A stretch of DNA of 64,000 nt from assembly GCF_041146395.1 (NCBI RefSeq), contig NC_090989.1, forward strand, positions 249,478,843 through 249,542,842, given 5' to 3'. Source of the DNA: Eulemur rufifrons (Eukaryota; Chordata; Mammalia; Primates; Lemuridae). The position numbers and the translations under genes were made by a program. The notes beneath the pieces are model-generated. The model was not told where the DNA came from. It saw only the letters and a program-made list of their open reading frames with translations, and searched no databases. This document shows, piece by piece, positions 50,086-61,695 of this stretch; the stretch's first letter is position 1; every line of letters begins with the position of its first letter.

Positions 50086-50199
50086 GGTGGTCAAGAGGGT
50101 CAGCCTCACCAAATGCATTGTGAGGTGCCAGTCCAAGGCAGGGATCACGTGGCCAGGACATGCCCCAAAATGCTATGGGTGCAGGGCAGCAGGAGGCTG

Positions 50200-51035
50200 C
50201 ATCCTCCATGTGGGTGCAAAAAGACATGATTTCAGTCTTTCTTATGAATAGTATTTCATTGTGTACATATACACCGGTAGTTCTATTTTTAGTTCTTTGA
50301 GAAACCTCCAACTGTTTTCTATAGAGGCTGTACTAATTTACATTCCCATTATTAGTGTATAAGAGTTTCCTTTTCTCCGCATCCTCACTAACATTTGTTG
50401 TTTGTCTTTTTCATAATAGCCATTCAGATGATATCTCATTGTGGTTTTAATTTGCATTTCTCTGATGATTAGGGATGCTGGGCATTATTTCACATACCTT
50501 TTGGCCATTTCTACGTCTTCTTTTGAAAAATGTCTATTCACATCTTTTGCTCACTTTTTAATGGGATTATTTATGGTTTTTTTGTTGAGTTGAGTTCCTT
50601 ACTTAGTCTGGATATTAGTCCCCTGTCAGATGCATAGTTTGAAAATATTTTCTCGCATCCTGCAAGTTGTCTGTTCATCTGTTCATTATTTCTTTTGCTG
50701 TGCAGAAGCTTTTTACTTTAATTAAGTCCCATTTGTCTATTTTGGTTTTTGTTACGTGTGCTTTTGAGGACATATTCATAAATTCTTTGCCTAGAACAAT
50801 GTCCAGAAGAGTTTTCTCTAGGTTTTCTTCACAGTTTTGGGTCTTACATTTAAATTTTTAATCCATCTTGAGTTGAATTTTGTATATGGTGAGAGATAGG
50901 GATCCAGTTTCATTCTTCTTCATACGGCAATTCAATATCCCAGTACCATTTATTGAAAAGGGTATCCATTTTCCAATGTATGTTCTTGTAGGCCTTGTCA
51001 AAGATAAGTTTGCCAGTAGGTGATGTTTGTAGGTA
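50200..51035 (-). repeat. L1 (MA/PB-age) ORF2 C-terminal fragment, antisense
   Basis: The minus strand follows L1 ORF2 from GKLIFDKAYKNIHW-like sequence (near 51020) to the region around TATATGTACACAATGAAATA (near 50260). Frames are broken. There is no 3' UTR or tail at the left edge, so the element is 3'-incomplete here. Confidence 0.85.
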
Positions 51036-52105
51036 GCAGCCAGCTGAGCTGGCAGCAGTAGGGTGTTTGTGGCCAACTTCAGTCCCCAGGGAGAAGTCCC
51101 AGGGTGTCCCAAGTGGTAGATTGGGTTGTGGAATCCCCAGGATCCTCCATGCTGCACTCTAAGGACGGTGCAAAGCTGGGCAAAGACAGAGTAGGCAACC
51201 TGGCACTCAGGCCCCCCAGTGGTGAGTTGTGGGGGCTGACAATCCTCAGGCCCCTGATGAAATGCTTGGGTGAGGGGCAACTGCCCCTATACTGAAGTCC
51301 TGCCACGAGATGGGGTCTGTCCCAGCAGTTACAGCTTTGGCCAGTGGTGGGGAACCCTTTCACACTCTAGTCCCAACAGGGCTCCCTCCCCCTTCCCAGT
51401 TGTCTATCTCAGCCAACCTGGTTTTTAATCAGATAGGGCAGTTCACACTAGTGAAACTCAGCCTCAGGCCATAGGAGGCCCTGCCCAGTTCAAGACCAAG
51501 CCTCCCTGGCAACTCTCCTCCTACTCAGGTCCCACTTCCACAAGCAGAAGACTAAGTTTCCCTAATGCTGAGGACTGGTGTCAATGGGTCTCAGGAATGC
51601 ACACAGTCTGTTAAGAGGTAGGATGGAGAATGGTGTCTTGCTATAGCCACTTAGGTCTCAGGAAGAGCGTGGGACACAGGGCTTGTTCCTTCCCTGGAGC
51701 AGTTCCTTCTCACAGTCTCCCACCAACTCCCTAAGTTAGATTCAGAGCTTGTGAGGGTCAAGGTGCTTTTCTGTGGCCTGGATTGTACGATCTCCCAACG
51801 TGTAAGTGGTTCTGCAGAAAGACACTCACTCCTCTCTCTTGTATTGGGTAGTTCCTGGCCAGTCCTGGCCACACAGGCTGTCTGTTTTCCTTCTCCTTCT
51901 TAGATTTTGGAGTTTCCTTTCACTTTTCTGTTGAACTCCTGTGTTCCCTCTTGGACAATGTATTCAAAGTGTGATTGTCTACACACTATTTTGGTTCTCC
52001 TAAGTGGATGAGATGTGCTTGCAATGCTTCTACTCAGCATCATACGGCCTCCACGCAGCCTGCACACACACAGCCGGCACCCACCTGCTCCACTTCATAC
52101 CTCAA
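51036..52105 (-). repeat. GC-rich L1 5' UTR-like segment, antisense
   Basis: Clearly the GC-richest part of the window. On the minus strand it runs directly into the ORF2 fragment. Phrases such as GGGACTAGAGTGTGAAAGGG, AAAGCTGTAACTGCTGGGAC and AGACCCCATCTCGTGGCAGG suggest an old L1 5' UTR. If so, ORF1 and most of ORF2 are deleted. CpGs are few, so it is not a CpG island. The open frames here are overlapping on both strands and not gene-like. Confidence 0.5.
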
Positions 52106-52728
52106 GAAAAAAAGTTTTTAAATGGTCCCTTTGCTTCATAGATAGCCATTATTAATATTTCTGGTCTATTTTTTTAATCTATCCTTGATGATAGGATTTT
52201 TCTTTTCCTTGAGTTCTCTAGCATTTAAATTCAGCCCTCTGTGTCTGAAGTTTTACTGGCTCCCTCACAACACACGTAATTTAATATCTTGTCTTCAGAA
52301 AACACTTTGAACTTTAGGTTTCCTTAGACATTCATGCATGGTTCTAAAAGTGAATTACAGCTTGAAAAAATGACCTGTAAGCCTAAAGGATAAATTCCTA
52401 TTTCTGCCAAAGAGACAAGAACTCAAAGCTCAGTGACAAATTAAAGCAATGATTTTTTTCTGTGGTTCCTGTGGTTCTTGTATTTGTAGATATCTACCTT
52501 CAGCAATTATGGCTGTGGTTTATGCTTTAACAACCTCAAAACTATAACAGCAACTAATTAATCCCCAATGATTATTCAATATTTATTATAATTAAACATA
52601 AATTAAGGCTTGTGTTAAAACAAAAATAATCTCAGCACAAGCAGCTTATTTGGAACACCTCAACTGATGTCTATTGTCTCCCAGAACCCATTCTAAAAAG
52701 TTGTGGTCTTATAATTATGGGAAAGGTT
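52106..52728. other. Unassigned
   Basis: AT-rich. Nothing recognised. Confidence 0.45.
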
Positions 52729-52740
52729 CTAAATCTATAT

Positions 52741-53197
52741 TTTTTTTCAGTTTTTTTATTTTTATTTTTTTAAATTTTTTATTGATACATAAAAATTGTA
52801 CATATTCATGGAGTACAAGTTATATTTTGACACAAGCATATAACATATAATGATCAACTCAGGGTAACTGGGACATGATTCACCTGAAACATTTATCATT
52901 GCTTTATATTGGGAACATTTGAAAACTTCTACCTATTCTGAAATATAATAAATTATTGTTAACTATAGTTGTCCTATTGCACTATCGAACACTAGAACTT
53001 TTTCCTTCTATTTAACAGAATTACCACTTCACCAACAGCTCTTCCTTCATTATCCCTTCCCACCACCCTTACCTATCTCTAGTAGCTACCATTCTACTCA
53101 CTACCTCCTTGAGAACAATTTTTTTAGGTCCCATATATGAGTGTGAAAATGCAACATTTGTCTTTGTGTGCCTGGTTTATTTCACTTAAAATAATAT
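52741..53197 (-). mobile_element. L1 3' UTR fragment (PB/MA-age), antisense
   Basis: T-rich tail at the left, then TTGTACATATTCATGGAGTAC, CTCAGGGTAACTGGGACATG, TATAGTTGTCCTATTGCACT and GTGCCTGGTTTATTTCACTTA, as in antisense L1 3' ends. CTAAATCTATAT flanks it at 52729-52740 and 53198-53209. Confidence 0.93.
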
Positions 53198-53209
53198 CTA
53201 AATCTATAT

Positions 53210-54182
53210 CTTAAATAAGAACTTCCAGTATATTCTGATCCAGCTAGTACATAGAACTTGTTTTCGAGAGCCACTGACTAAATTTGCCTTAGTTCTTTCT
53301 AAATTTTGTTCTTTCTAAATTTTCTTCTTTCTAAATTTTCATACTCTTTCACAGTGTAGTGAATTGTTTGAACCAAAATGTTAGATGGTGGTTATGTTGA
53401 TGGCAGTAGTGTCCTATTTCATACTTAGAAATGCGTGACAAATAGAAGGAAGGACATGGAATGAGGCAGTGATTCTCATTTTTCTTTTTTTTTAGAGAGA
53501 AGCAAGAATATTAGAAGTACATATTCTGGTCTCTATCTCTAGAGATGATAAATTTGTAGATACTGACCCAATAATATGCTGCCTCTATGGCTTCCCCTTC
53601 CTGCTTTTTTATCTTCATACACTGTCCACTTTCTTATAAAATTATAATATAAAACCAATATATCCTTTATATTCATTTTATTTACTATAGGTTATGTTTC
53701 CATTAGCTTTGAAAGTGGCAAGATTATTTAATATTTTTTTCTTTTAAGTAAATTACACTGAATCATAATGCCCCACCTTTTCTTTTTTTTTTTCCTCCTT
53801 TGAGTTGGATTAGCTATGAAATAAAGAAAAACTCTAACTTTTCTGGTGTTATGGTAAGAAATGCTTGGTGTCTTCTTCGTTCCCTTTCCAAATAAAATTT
53901 TTATGCTCTCTGTTCATATCTATGAGTCTTCTTTGTTTTCTTTAAAGCACTAATTCATGTTTGTGAAGTCTAACACTAAATCATACAAGATGCATCTTTT
54001 CAAACTTGGGCTTTGTATGTATCATTATACTATTATACTAATTATGTGCTACAAAAAATACCTCGCAAAAATTGTAAGGCCTGTGGAGTAATAATGTATT
54101 ATTTGCAATTTCAAAGAATAATTAAAGGTTAGCAGTTGGGTAAAACATCTAGAAAATTAAGTCCAATCATCCTTTCCTATAT
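53210..54182. other. Unassigned
   Basis: AT-rich. A GCAGTGATTCTCATTTTTCT phrase near 53466 recalls a hAT-type end, but no partner end was found. Confidence 0.45.
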
Positions 54183-54335
54183 CTGTGGTTGTCAAATCAT
54201 AATGTACAAAACTTACTCAGAGTTCTTGATAAAACTGGAGATTCACAGACCTCATCCCTAGAGACTCTGATTCAGTAGATGTAACGTGGGGCCCAGAAAA
54301 CTGCATTTTAAATCAGCACAACGAGGTTTGCAGAT
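54183..54335 (+). mobile_element. MER5A-like hAT-Charlie non-autonomous DNA transposon
   Basis: TCTGTGGTTGTCAAATCATA, CTAGAGACTCTGATTCAGTA, GTGGGGCCCAGAAAACTGCA and TTTAAATCAGCACAACGAGG follow MER5A in order. The right terminus is lost. Confidence 0.85.
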
Positions 54336-54799
54336 AGGATGCCAAATGTGACTTAAGGGAAACCAGGATGTGGACCAAAAAGAGCTTTCCTCATGCTATA
54401 GGGGGTGAAACCAAGTAAAAAGCTGAAAATAAAAAGGTTGATATATCCACATTAAAGCCTTTGGCTTCAAGAGAATACATAAGAGAGGGAAAGTGATTAT
54501 AAAAGACAATGAAATCACTTTCCAATTTTAAGATGACATAAAAGGGAGAGATAGGATGATTATGATTTTTCAAAGACAAATTAAAACCACATGACTACGT
54601 AAAATGTCATGGATTAATTTATAGCAATATAAAATTTGGTAGATAGTGATTTTAGTATATAACTAATTGGAAACTAGAAGTAAGTTATAATACATACTGC
54701 TATTGATTAAGAACCACATAATGATTAGGTTGATGCCATTTTTTTCAGCATCAGAAGCTACGCACTAATTTCTGTAATATGTAAATAAAAGTGTAGTTT
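54336..54799. other. Unassigned
   Basis: AT-rich. Nothing recognised. Confidence 0.45.
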
Positions 54800-54849
54800 T
54801 TAAGAGTTTTACTTCTGGGGTAAATTCCACTGTCTTCTAGCTATATTAA
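54800..54849 (+). repeat. MIR SINE, left piece
   Basis: GGGGTAAATTCCACTGTCTTC and CTAGCTATATTAA correspond to the MIR core (CCAGCTCTGCCACTTACTAGCTGTGTGA). The MIR resumes at 55483 with the next MIR segment, which shows it was one unit before the L1 arrived. Confidence 0.65.
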
Positions 54850-55469
54850 TTCTAAAGAAATCTAGCTTATTAATTATTTCTTTTATAGATTATGCATTTG
54901 CTGTTGTATCTAAAAACTCATCACCATACACAAAGTCATCTAGGTTTTCACCTATGTTATCCAATAGGAGTTTTGTAGTTTTGCATTTTACATTTAGGTC
55001 TATAATCCATTTCAAGTTAAGTTTTGTGAAAAATATAAGGCCTGTGTATAAATTCATTTTTTGCATATGGATGTCTAGTTGTTCAAGATCCATTTATTAA
55101 AAAAGATATCTTTCTCCATTGTATTGTCTTTCCTTTGTCAAAAATTAGTTGATTATATTTATGTATATCTATTTTTGGACTCTCTATTCTGTGCCATTGA
55201 TCTATTTGTCTATTTTTCTCACCAGTACCACACTGGCTTGATAACTGTAGCTTTATAGTAAGTCTTGAAGTTGAGTGGTGTCAGTCCTAAAACTCTGTTA
55301 TTCTTCAATACTGTGGTAACTATTTTGGGTCCTTTGCCTCTCCATATAAACTTTAGAATCATTTTTTCAAGATATATAAAATAACTTGCTGAAATTTTGA
55401 TTGGGATTTTATTGAGTCTATAGATCAAGTTGGGAAGAATTGACCTCTGGATAATATTGAGTCTTTCTA
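54850..55469 (-). mobile_element. L1 ORF2 fragment, truncated at both ends, no tail
   Basis: The minus strand gives L1 ORF2 sequence (MIYRLNKIPIKI, KMILKFIWRGKGPKI, LNFKTYYKATVIK, then GLIFFTKLNLKWIIDLN and EFLDTTANA), from the middle of ORF2 to about the NKWDLIKLK region. It ends there with no 3' UTR and no T-run. CTAGCTATATTAA is present at 54837-54849 and 55470-55482, a perfect 13-bp duplication of MIR sequence. Stops show it is old. Confidence 0.85.
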
Positions 55470-55482
55470 CTAGCTATATTAA

Positions 55483-55640
55483 AACATACAATTTCTCTAA
55501 GCCATACTTGTGTCAACCATAAAATCAGGATGAAATTGTTAACTAATTCATAATGTTATGATGATAAGACAATATATGTAACATATGTAGTGCTGTATCT
55601 ACTGCATTCATGTTCAGTACTATTATACTTACAACACTCT
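55483..55640 (+). repeat. MIR SINE, right piece
   Basis: AATTTCTCTAAGCCATACTTG, CATAAAATCAGGATGAAATT and AATATATGTAACATATGTAG match MIR from ACCTCTCTGAGCCTCAGTTT through TGTAAAATGGGG and beyond. It continues the piece ending at 54849. Confidence 0.7.
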
Positions 55641-56379
55641 CTCATATTGTCCAAAGTTGTGACTAAGAAATAAATAAGGGTAGACTCAAACAATAAATTA
55701 TCCTGGTCTACAGCTACTTGGAGGGTGTTCAGGGATACTGCTATACAAAGACTTTGCCTAATCATGTGCTAAGAATGTTTTATTCTGGAAGAATCCATGT
55801 GTCCCTAAAACCTTGGCTGTCTTGAAAATATTCTTGGGAGTGGAATGAAGGTAAAAATTAATAATTACTTAAAATCTTCTGACCATGGATTGCCAAGGTT
55901 CTCTTCTCTATGGAACATTATTTAGAATTACAAACCACCACTGATTCATATATGTAATATCATCTAGAATAGGAATAAGGACTAGACCCCCTCCATAGGA
56001 AAATTCTCCACTCATGCATCTATTCATCTGATCCCTCCAATTGTCATAGGCTTCGTTGGACCTGGCATAATTAGCTGAGTAATTCTATCCATAAGGTCGT
56101 TCTTGCCTGACAACTTGGATTTACGAATAGAAGAGAATGTTATTATCTTATCTCATAGCTGAGCTGTATTTATGAATCACCTGAATCTATTTTACTTGAC
56201 TTCTTGAAGAATGTACAAATTATCCTATTCAATTTCATTTTATGTTTTACAACTGAATGCATCAATTAGTTGCCAGTAGAAGATAGCAAAAACTGAATAG
56301 CAAAGACATCTGGGTTCATCCAGTGTAGGATATAAACAAATACCACATAAAAATTTAATGGCTGAATTTTCATCCCTCT
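55641..56379. other. Unassigned
   Basis: Nothing recognised. Confidence 0.45.
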
Positions 56380-56930
56380 TCTGTTGGCAACCAAATCTGT
56401 TTTTCCATCTCAAATATCTCTCCTGAGTTTTGTATCAATGGATTGCATTGCCTTCTGTACTGTCAAACTACTACTCAATCATTCAACCCTCCCCAAAGCT
56501 GTTCCTTCCACATCACTTTTCAGTAAATGGCATTGCCATTACCAGTTACTAAACCCTGCACTTTTCTTCTCTACTTCTTCATATTCACACTTGGCAGTCC
56601 TCGGTAGTGGTCCTCATGCCCTCAAGTCCAGATTCTAAAACTGCCCACTAAATTATTTCCTTTCAATATTTCCCCTACTTCAATTTATTTTTCTATACTA
56701 CCACCAAAATGATGTTTTAAATAATTCTGAAATTCTCTGGCCTGTGGGTTACATTTTCCAATGGCCATCCATAGCAAATATGACTAAGTACCATTTCCTT
56801 GGTATTGTACATCATAGTATGATCTTTATAATCTCACTCAAGTCTATATATATGGTATCATCTTCCTGCCACTATCATCAAAGCCCACTAACCAATGGCT
56901 ACCACATACCTTTTAGTCAAACTAATTTAG
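56380..56930 (+). repeat. L2 LINE, ORF2 3' region relic
   Basis: TTCCAATGGCCATCCATAGC and the sequence after it (AAATATGACTAAGTACCATT, GTATTGTACATCATAGTATGA) follow the L2 stretch TCCAATGGCTTCCCATCGCA...AAATCCAAACTCCT...AAGGCCCTGCATGAT. Upstream, TTCAACCCTCCCC and CACTTGGCAGTCCT fit loosely. No frame is open. Confidence 0.55.
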
Positions 56931-57889
56931 ATTTATAAGCTTTTTGGAGCAAGGGAGAACACATAACAGAAGAACACTGAGTGTCTCTGTAAAACGAAGT
57001 GGGGGTGCTTATTATAATATTTGGACTTATGCTGAGTGATTCTAAAGAAGATTTAGAGAAGTATAGATAATTCTGGGTAGGATGTTTTTAAGTATCCAGG
57101 ACAAGTCAATGACTAGATTATTATTCTTTTATTTTGCTCAAATCTAGAAGCAAGGAGTTCACAGTAGGGCAAGAATTGTCATCGGTAAAGACAGTAGTCA
57201 CTTATGCTTGGCTGCAGAAGGGGATGTTTAGTTACTTCTGTGATTGCAAAGTAGGTGTCCTTTTTTTGTCTTATTCTATTATGGTCACACAGTGTCCTTG
57301 TCCGAGTATTGATTATATTCTTAGAAAGTTGTTTATGTTTAGTTAGGAACATTACAGCAAGCTGTCAGATTCCAGCAGTGAACTTCACTTTCTCTCTACC
57401 TACATCAAGTTCTACATTCAGGTTTACCAAACAATTTGCAGTCCCTGGAAATACTTGTGCTCTTCCTAATGAGTCTTGACAGAAGCAGTTCGCAAAGCTT
57501 GAAAAACATCAACTGTACTTTCTCCAGCACTTCCTCCTACCCATTCTTTAAGATTCTTTCCCTCCTTTTATGTATATACATACATGTGCATGTTAGTATA
57601 TAGAAGAAATACATGACTACTCAACAATTATTTTTTAAAAAAAGAAGAGAAACCATATGAAATTAAGTAAAATAAGTAAAGTGGCCTTTCAATAATCCAT
57701 TCACAAGCCATCTCATGCTTCTTCCCAAATTTAATCACTCCTATTGCTCAGTGCATACACTTACAGTCTTTTCTTTCCTATATATACTTACATATAAATG
57801 TATTTTCATTTCAATACCACACATATTTAAATACATAGAATGCATTTTTCAATGTTTTAGCATAACTTTTTTTTCATAGTCCTTAAGAA
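56931..57889. other. Unassigned
   Basis: AT-rich. Nothing recognised. Confidence 0.45.
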
Positions 57890-58010
57890 TGTTTTGAAAG
57901 TGTATGTTTGTCTATATCCTTTCCCCATTGGACTGCACTATCCTTAGTAACTTCATTACTTGATAAATCTTAATAATGCCTGGCACAGAGTAGGCCCTCT
58001 TGGTAAATGC
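57890..58010 (+). repeat. L2 LINE 3' end fragment
   Basis: AATGCCTGGCACAGAGTAGG followed by TAAATGCATAGG is the L2/MIR shared 3' end (GTGCCTGGCACATAGTAGG). CATTGGACTGCACTATCC upstream fits the L2 order. Confidence 0.7.
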
Positions 58011-59899
58011 ATAGGGACCTGTAATAAAACACTGTAAACTGGTTACACAGGAAACCAAATAATTGAAAGTTTTCTCTTATAATTATGGAATCAAAATAAA
58101 TGGAGCTAGTTAAGAAGTTAATACAGCTTGAGACACTGCATCTCATTTTCAGAATAGTATTAAAGTTTGTTTCACAAGATTCCTCTACCCCTAAGAGTTC
58201 TAGAATGGGCATAAATCCAGTGTTCCCCTCCATAACTAACTCCTCTGTGGAGTTTTCGTGGCTACCTGGCCTCCTGCAGTACACACTAGCTTACTTTAAC
58301 TGCATATGAAACAACAGCTGAGGGAATTAATTGTTCAATCACACTTCTGTTACAGAGTTTACTCCTTCGATTGTTTCAAATTTACCATTTGGGATTGGAA
58401 TATTCTCAAATTTTTCAGATTCTTAAAAGTATAAAGAAATGATCTATAATTTACCATGTCTCCTACTATGATACATAACAAAGTAATCAAAACCACTAGG
58501 ATTTTGGACAGGACCAGGAATAGGCATCTTGAGATAGCCTCTGTGAAGTACCGGGATTCAATATCACTAACTTTTTAGAGATCTACATTTTTTATACTAT
58601 ACATGAATTAAAACAATAAGAACTTTCCATATTAATTACAAATTTTATAATACTTTAATCTCAATGAATAAATATGTGGCTACTATAAGTGAAGGCAAAT
58701 ATTAAAAATTGATATGGAAAGCAATAGGAGATTTATTTATATAATTAAACACAAATGTTCAGAATTCCAAACTGTAGAATATGAAAAAGAAATAGATAAA
58801 TTGGAATGTTTTGTGTGGGTATGTGTATGTGTGTATATGTATGTGTTCAGACATAGAAAATATATGAAAAAATGCTATCAAGGCTTGTTTTTGAGCATAA
58901 TTCATGTGAATGGGTTTGCATGCATCATAGAAAAAGTGACTTTAGAAAATATATTTCCCCAAAATTAAATTAACTGATCTATTGGATAGAGTTGTTTGTA
59001 ATTGTCCATATAAAATTATCCACCTGAAATAATACAAGCAATTTTAGTTTGGGATGAGATGATACTGAATAAATAACCTGTAATAAGAACTGCTCAGTTA
59101 ATTAGCTATTTCCTTAAAAACATATAAATCTCTAGGTGTATTCTGAATTTGGAGAGCATAAGTTAACTCCATTAAAGGTGAGAAGAAACTTTGTATCTTG
59201 CATCCAGATGGGGAATGGACTATATATCTTGCTGTAAGTAATGTGTCAAGGATATAGCATAAAGTCATATCCACTAAAGGAAGATTATATAATTACTGAA
59301 ATATAAAAGGACTTTCTCTTGTTAGTTACGAAAGACCAAGATTAGAACAGCAAAATGTTCTATGCAAATAATGGCTCATGCTGAAGAGCAAGCTAATGAA
59401 TTGTGACATAATTATGCATACTTTTATAAAGAATGCGAGATATTAAAAGGCTGGGGTATGATTAGAATATAATTTTTGTAGGTTTTTAAAAACGTTTTTA
59501 TTCTTTTAAATTGTTCTAACAAACTTCTAGTTTTCAAACATGTTTCTCAAATACACAAAAAAAGAAGTTTCAAAATCAGTATAACATTATTCTTTTCAAG
59601 GCTAACACCTTGAAAAAATGATAACAATATACAACAGTATAAAGATTCTTTTTCATTTTGCTAGGGATTAATTTGAAACTAATGAATCTAAAATTGTTTA
59701 TTTGATTTTCAGAAGGTTTTTGATATATTTAACAATATTAAGTTGTTTTTATCTGTATGTCTTTTCTGGAGACCTATTTAAAAAATTATTTTTCCAATTC
59801 ATTTATTCTATAGACACAATTTTAAAAGAACTAACCTCAGCTTTGAAATTAAATTCTCTAAATATATGTCAAAACAAAATGTTCTGGAACTAGATTTAG
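58011..59899. other. AT-rich sequence, nothing recognised apart from a (TG)n-like run at 58812-58848
   Basis: No gene or repeat named. The last 100 bases may already belong to the mitochondrial insertion, since 12S-like order is faintly visible from about 59.8 kb. Confidence 0.45.
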
Positions 59900-60418
59900 A
59901 AAACATTTCCACGAACTATAACAACTGGGATAAATGCATTAGGACACACAGTGTTATTTATAAAATAAAATTCGCCAGAGTACTACTAGCAGGAGCTTAA
60001 AATGCAAATATTTGGCATGCTTTAAACTACTATAAAGAACTCTGTTCTATAATTAATAAATCTCAATAAACTTCACCACCACTTGCTAATTTAGCCTACA
60101 TAATGCCATTACAGCAGACTCTAAAGAGGGTGATTAAAAAAAAAAAAAAAAAAGAATTATCTTAACAATGTTATATCAGGACATAAATAATGGGCTACAT
60201 TCTCTAACTTTATGAGTCTATTAACAGAAATTTTTAGAAAACTAAAAGGTTAAAAGTAAATTAACAACAGAAAGCCCAATTGAATTAGATCTTGAAGTAT
60301 GGATGTAGTCATTTTTTCCAAATAAAAATCGAAACAATATGAATAATTATAAGTAGTATGTATCTAAAAATTGAATAAAATAGTACAATACGTATAATAG
60401 AAAGTCATTTGGGCAAAA
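59900..60418 (+). pseudogene. NUMT: nuclear copy of mitochondrial 12S rRNA, 3' half
   Basis: Mitochondrial 12S rRNA belongs to the small mitoribosomal subunit. This copy is nuclear and decayed. AACTGGGAT (59923), CGCCAGAGTACTAC (59973), then CTATAATTAATAAATCTC, CACCACTTGCTAATTTAGCC and ATGGGCTACATTCTCTAAC (60190) appear in the order of the conserved mammalian gene. An A-run (60137-60154) is a later expansion. The 12S start is absent. The right end is set by the ACTGGAAAGTGCACTTGG-like remnant near 60400-60418. Confidence 0.9.
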
Positions 60419-60490
60419 CAAACTACAATTTAAATCTAAAACACAAAGCTAGAGAGTTTAAATGAAACTAAAGGCACTTGAACCAATCCT
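60419..60490 (+). pseudogene. NUMT: nuclear copy of mitochondrial tRNA-Val
   Basis: Between the 12S-like and 16S-like parts, where mitochondrial tRNA-Val lies, a 70-base stretch contains TCTAAAACACAAAGC, similar to the CTTAACACAAAGC part of that tRNA. The cloverleaf cannot be drawn convincingly. The call rests mainly on position. Confidence 0.6.
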
Positions 60491-61676
60491 AACTTGAACT
60501 AAATCAAAACAATTAGTCCTAATAAAGCAAAGACAACTTCAACTAATAATTAAACCAACCTATAAGAGAAGTATGGTGTGGAAAACAGAAATCTGATTTA
60601 GATATTAAAGAAAGAACATCAAAAAGAAAAATTGGAAGATAAAGTTATCATTAAAAATAAGGATTATATCCTATATATTTAGCATAATGAATTAACTAGA
60701 ATATAATAAGCAGAAAATTTTTACTTAAAAAATAGAAAATAGACAAGCTACTTGTAAACATTTAATTAGGAAAAATTCTCTGTGAAAAAACAGTGACAAG
60801 AATTTACAGCTAAAGCTACAAGCTGGTTAGCCAAAGCAGAACATAAGGTCAATTTTAAATTTACCTTAAGCGATATCAGTCTTAATGTAAATTTAAATAT
60901 CAAAAGATATACAGATCTTTTGAAATTGGATAAAATTTTCCTCAGAGAGTAATTACTCATAAAATTATAATTGGCTTAAAGCAGTTCCAACTTCTCATGC
61001 ATTCTAATTTAACCATAACTAAATGCCAATGCAAACCCACCTCCTAATACCTTATTTTTCAATCTATATATGCAGAGAAAAAAATAACATAAGCAATAAG
61101 AAATAATTTTTTCTATAATCCCTTGAAAAATAGATAAGCCATTGATAGTGAATAGATAGAAAAAATATGAATATATTAGTTTTATATCCTATTAAACTAA
61201 AACAAAAATGTAGAAAGGAAAGATTTAAAACAGTAAAAGAAACTCAACCAACATTCAACCTCACCCTTTTAATTAAAAGAACCTATAAAACTTTAATTTA
61301 TTAATTGAATATAAAAACTTACTAAGTAACTAAAGTAATAATGCTCTAAATTAAGTATTTTGGTTGAAGTGACCACAGAGTATAGAAAAGCCACCAAATG
61401 ATCAAAGCTAGACTAATCACTCAAACTATATAACCATTAGTAGTTGATTCAAGATTTTTATCAAAAGAACAGACTTCTCAAGTGGTAACAATGAAGTTCC
61501 ATTTTAGAAGTCAAACTGATGATACACTTTGATTTTATAGTTGCATCAACACATCCTAAAGATGTAACTTCTACTTAAGGTTCTTTTGTGCCATGATTAA
61601 TGTTCTATGGTACCTGAATTCATATCAGAGCAATTCCATTTGTTTTATCTTTACAATATTTCACAATATGAAACAT
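60491..61676 (+). pseudogene. NUMT: nuclear copy of mitochondrial 16S rRNA with an internal deletion
   Basis: Mitochondrial 16S rRNA belongs to the large mitoribosomal subunit. Landmarks occur in order: AAGTATGGTGTGGAAAACAG (60569), CATAATGAATTAACTAGAA (60683-60701, identical to the conserved mammalian string), AGCTGGTTAGCCAAAGCAGA, AGTAAAAGAAACTC (61232), CTTTAATTTATTAA (61291), TTTTGGTTGAAGTGACC (61358) and CTTAAGGTTCTTTTGT (61574). Roughly 230-250 bases of the gene are missing between 61245 and 61281. The match fades near 61676, next to a (CA)n run. Confidence 0.93.
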
Positions 61677-61678
61677 AC

Positions 61679-61695
61679 GTACACACACACACACA
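61679..61695. repeat. Short (CA)n run
   Basis: Seven or eight CA units, adjoining the right edge of the mitochondrial match. Confidence 0.9.

Noticed and set aside
50858..51363. Overlapping open frames in the GC-rich block as coding exons
   Set aside because: Frames on both strands are equally open because the DNA is GC-rich. One runs directly into L1 ORF2 sequence, so the block is more likely L1-derived.
60419..60490. A functional tRNA-Val gene
   Set aside because: It is part of the decayed mitochondrial insertion. No cloverleaf, and no A and B boxes typical of nuclear tRNA genes, can be drawn.
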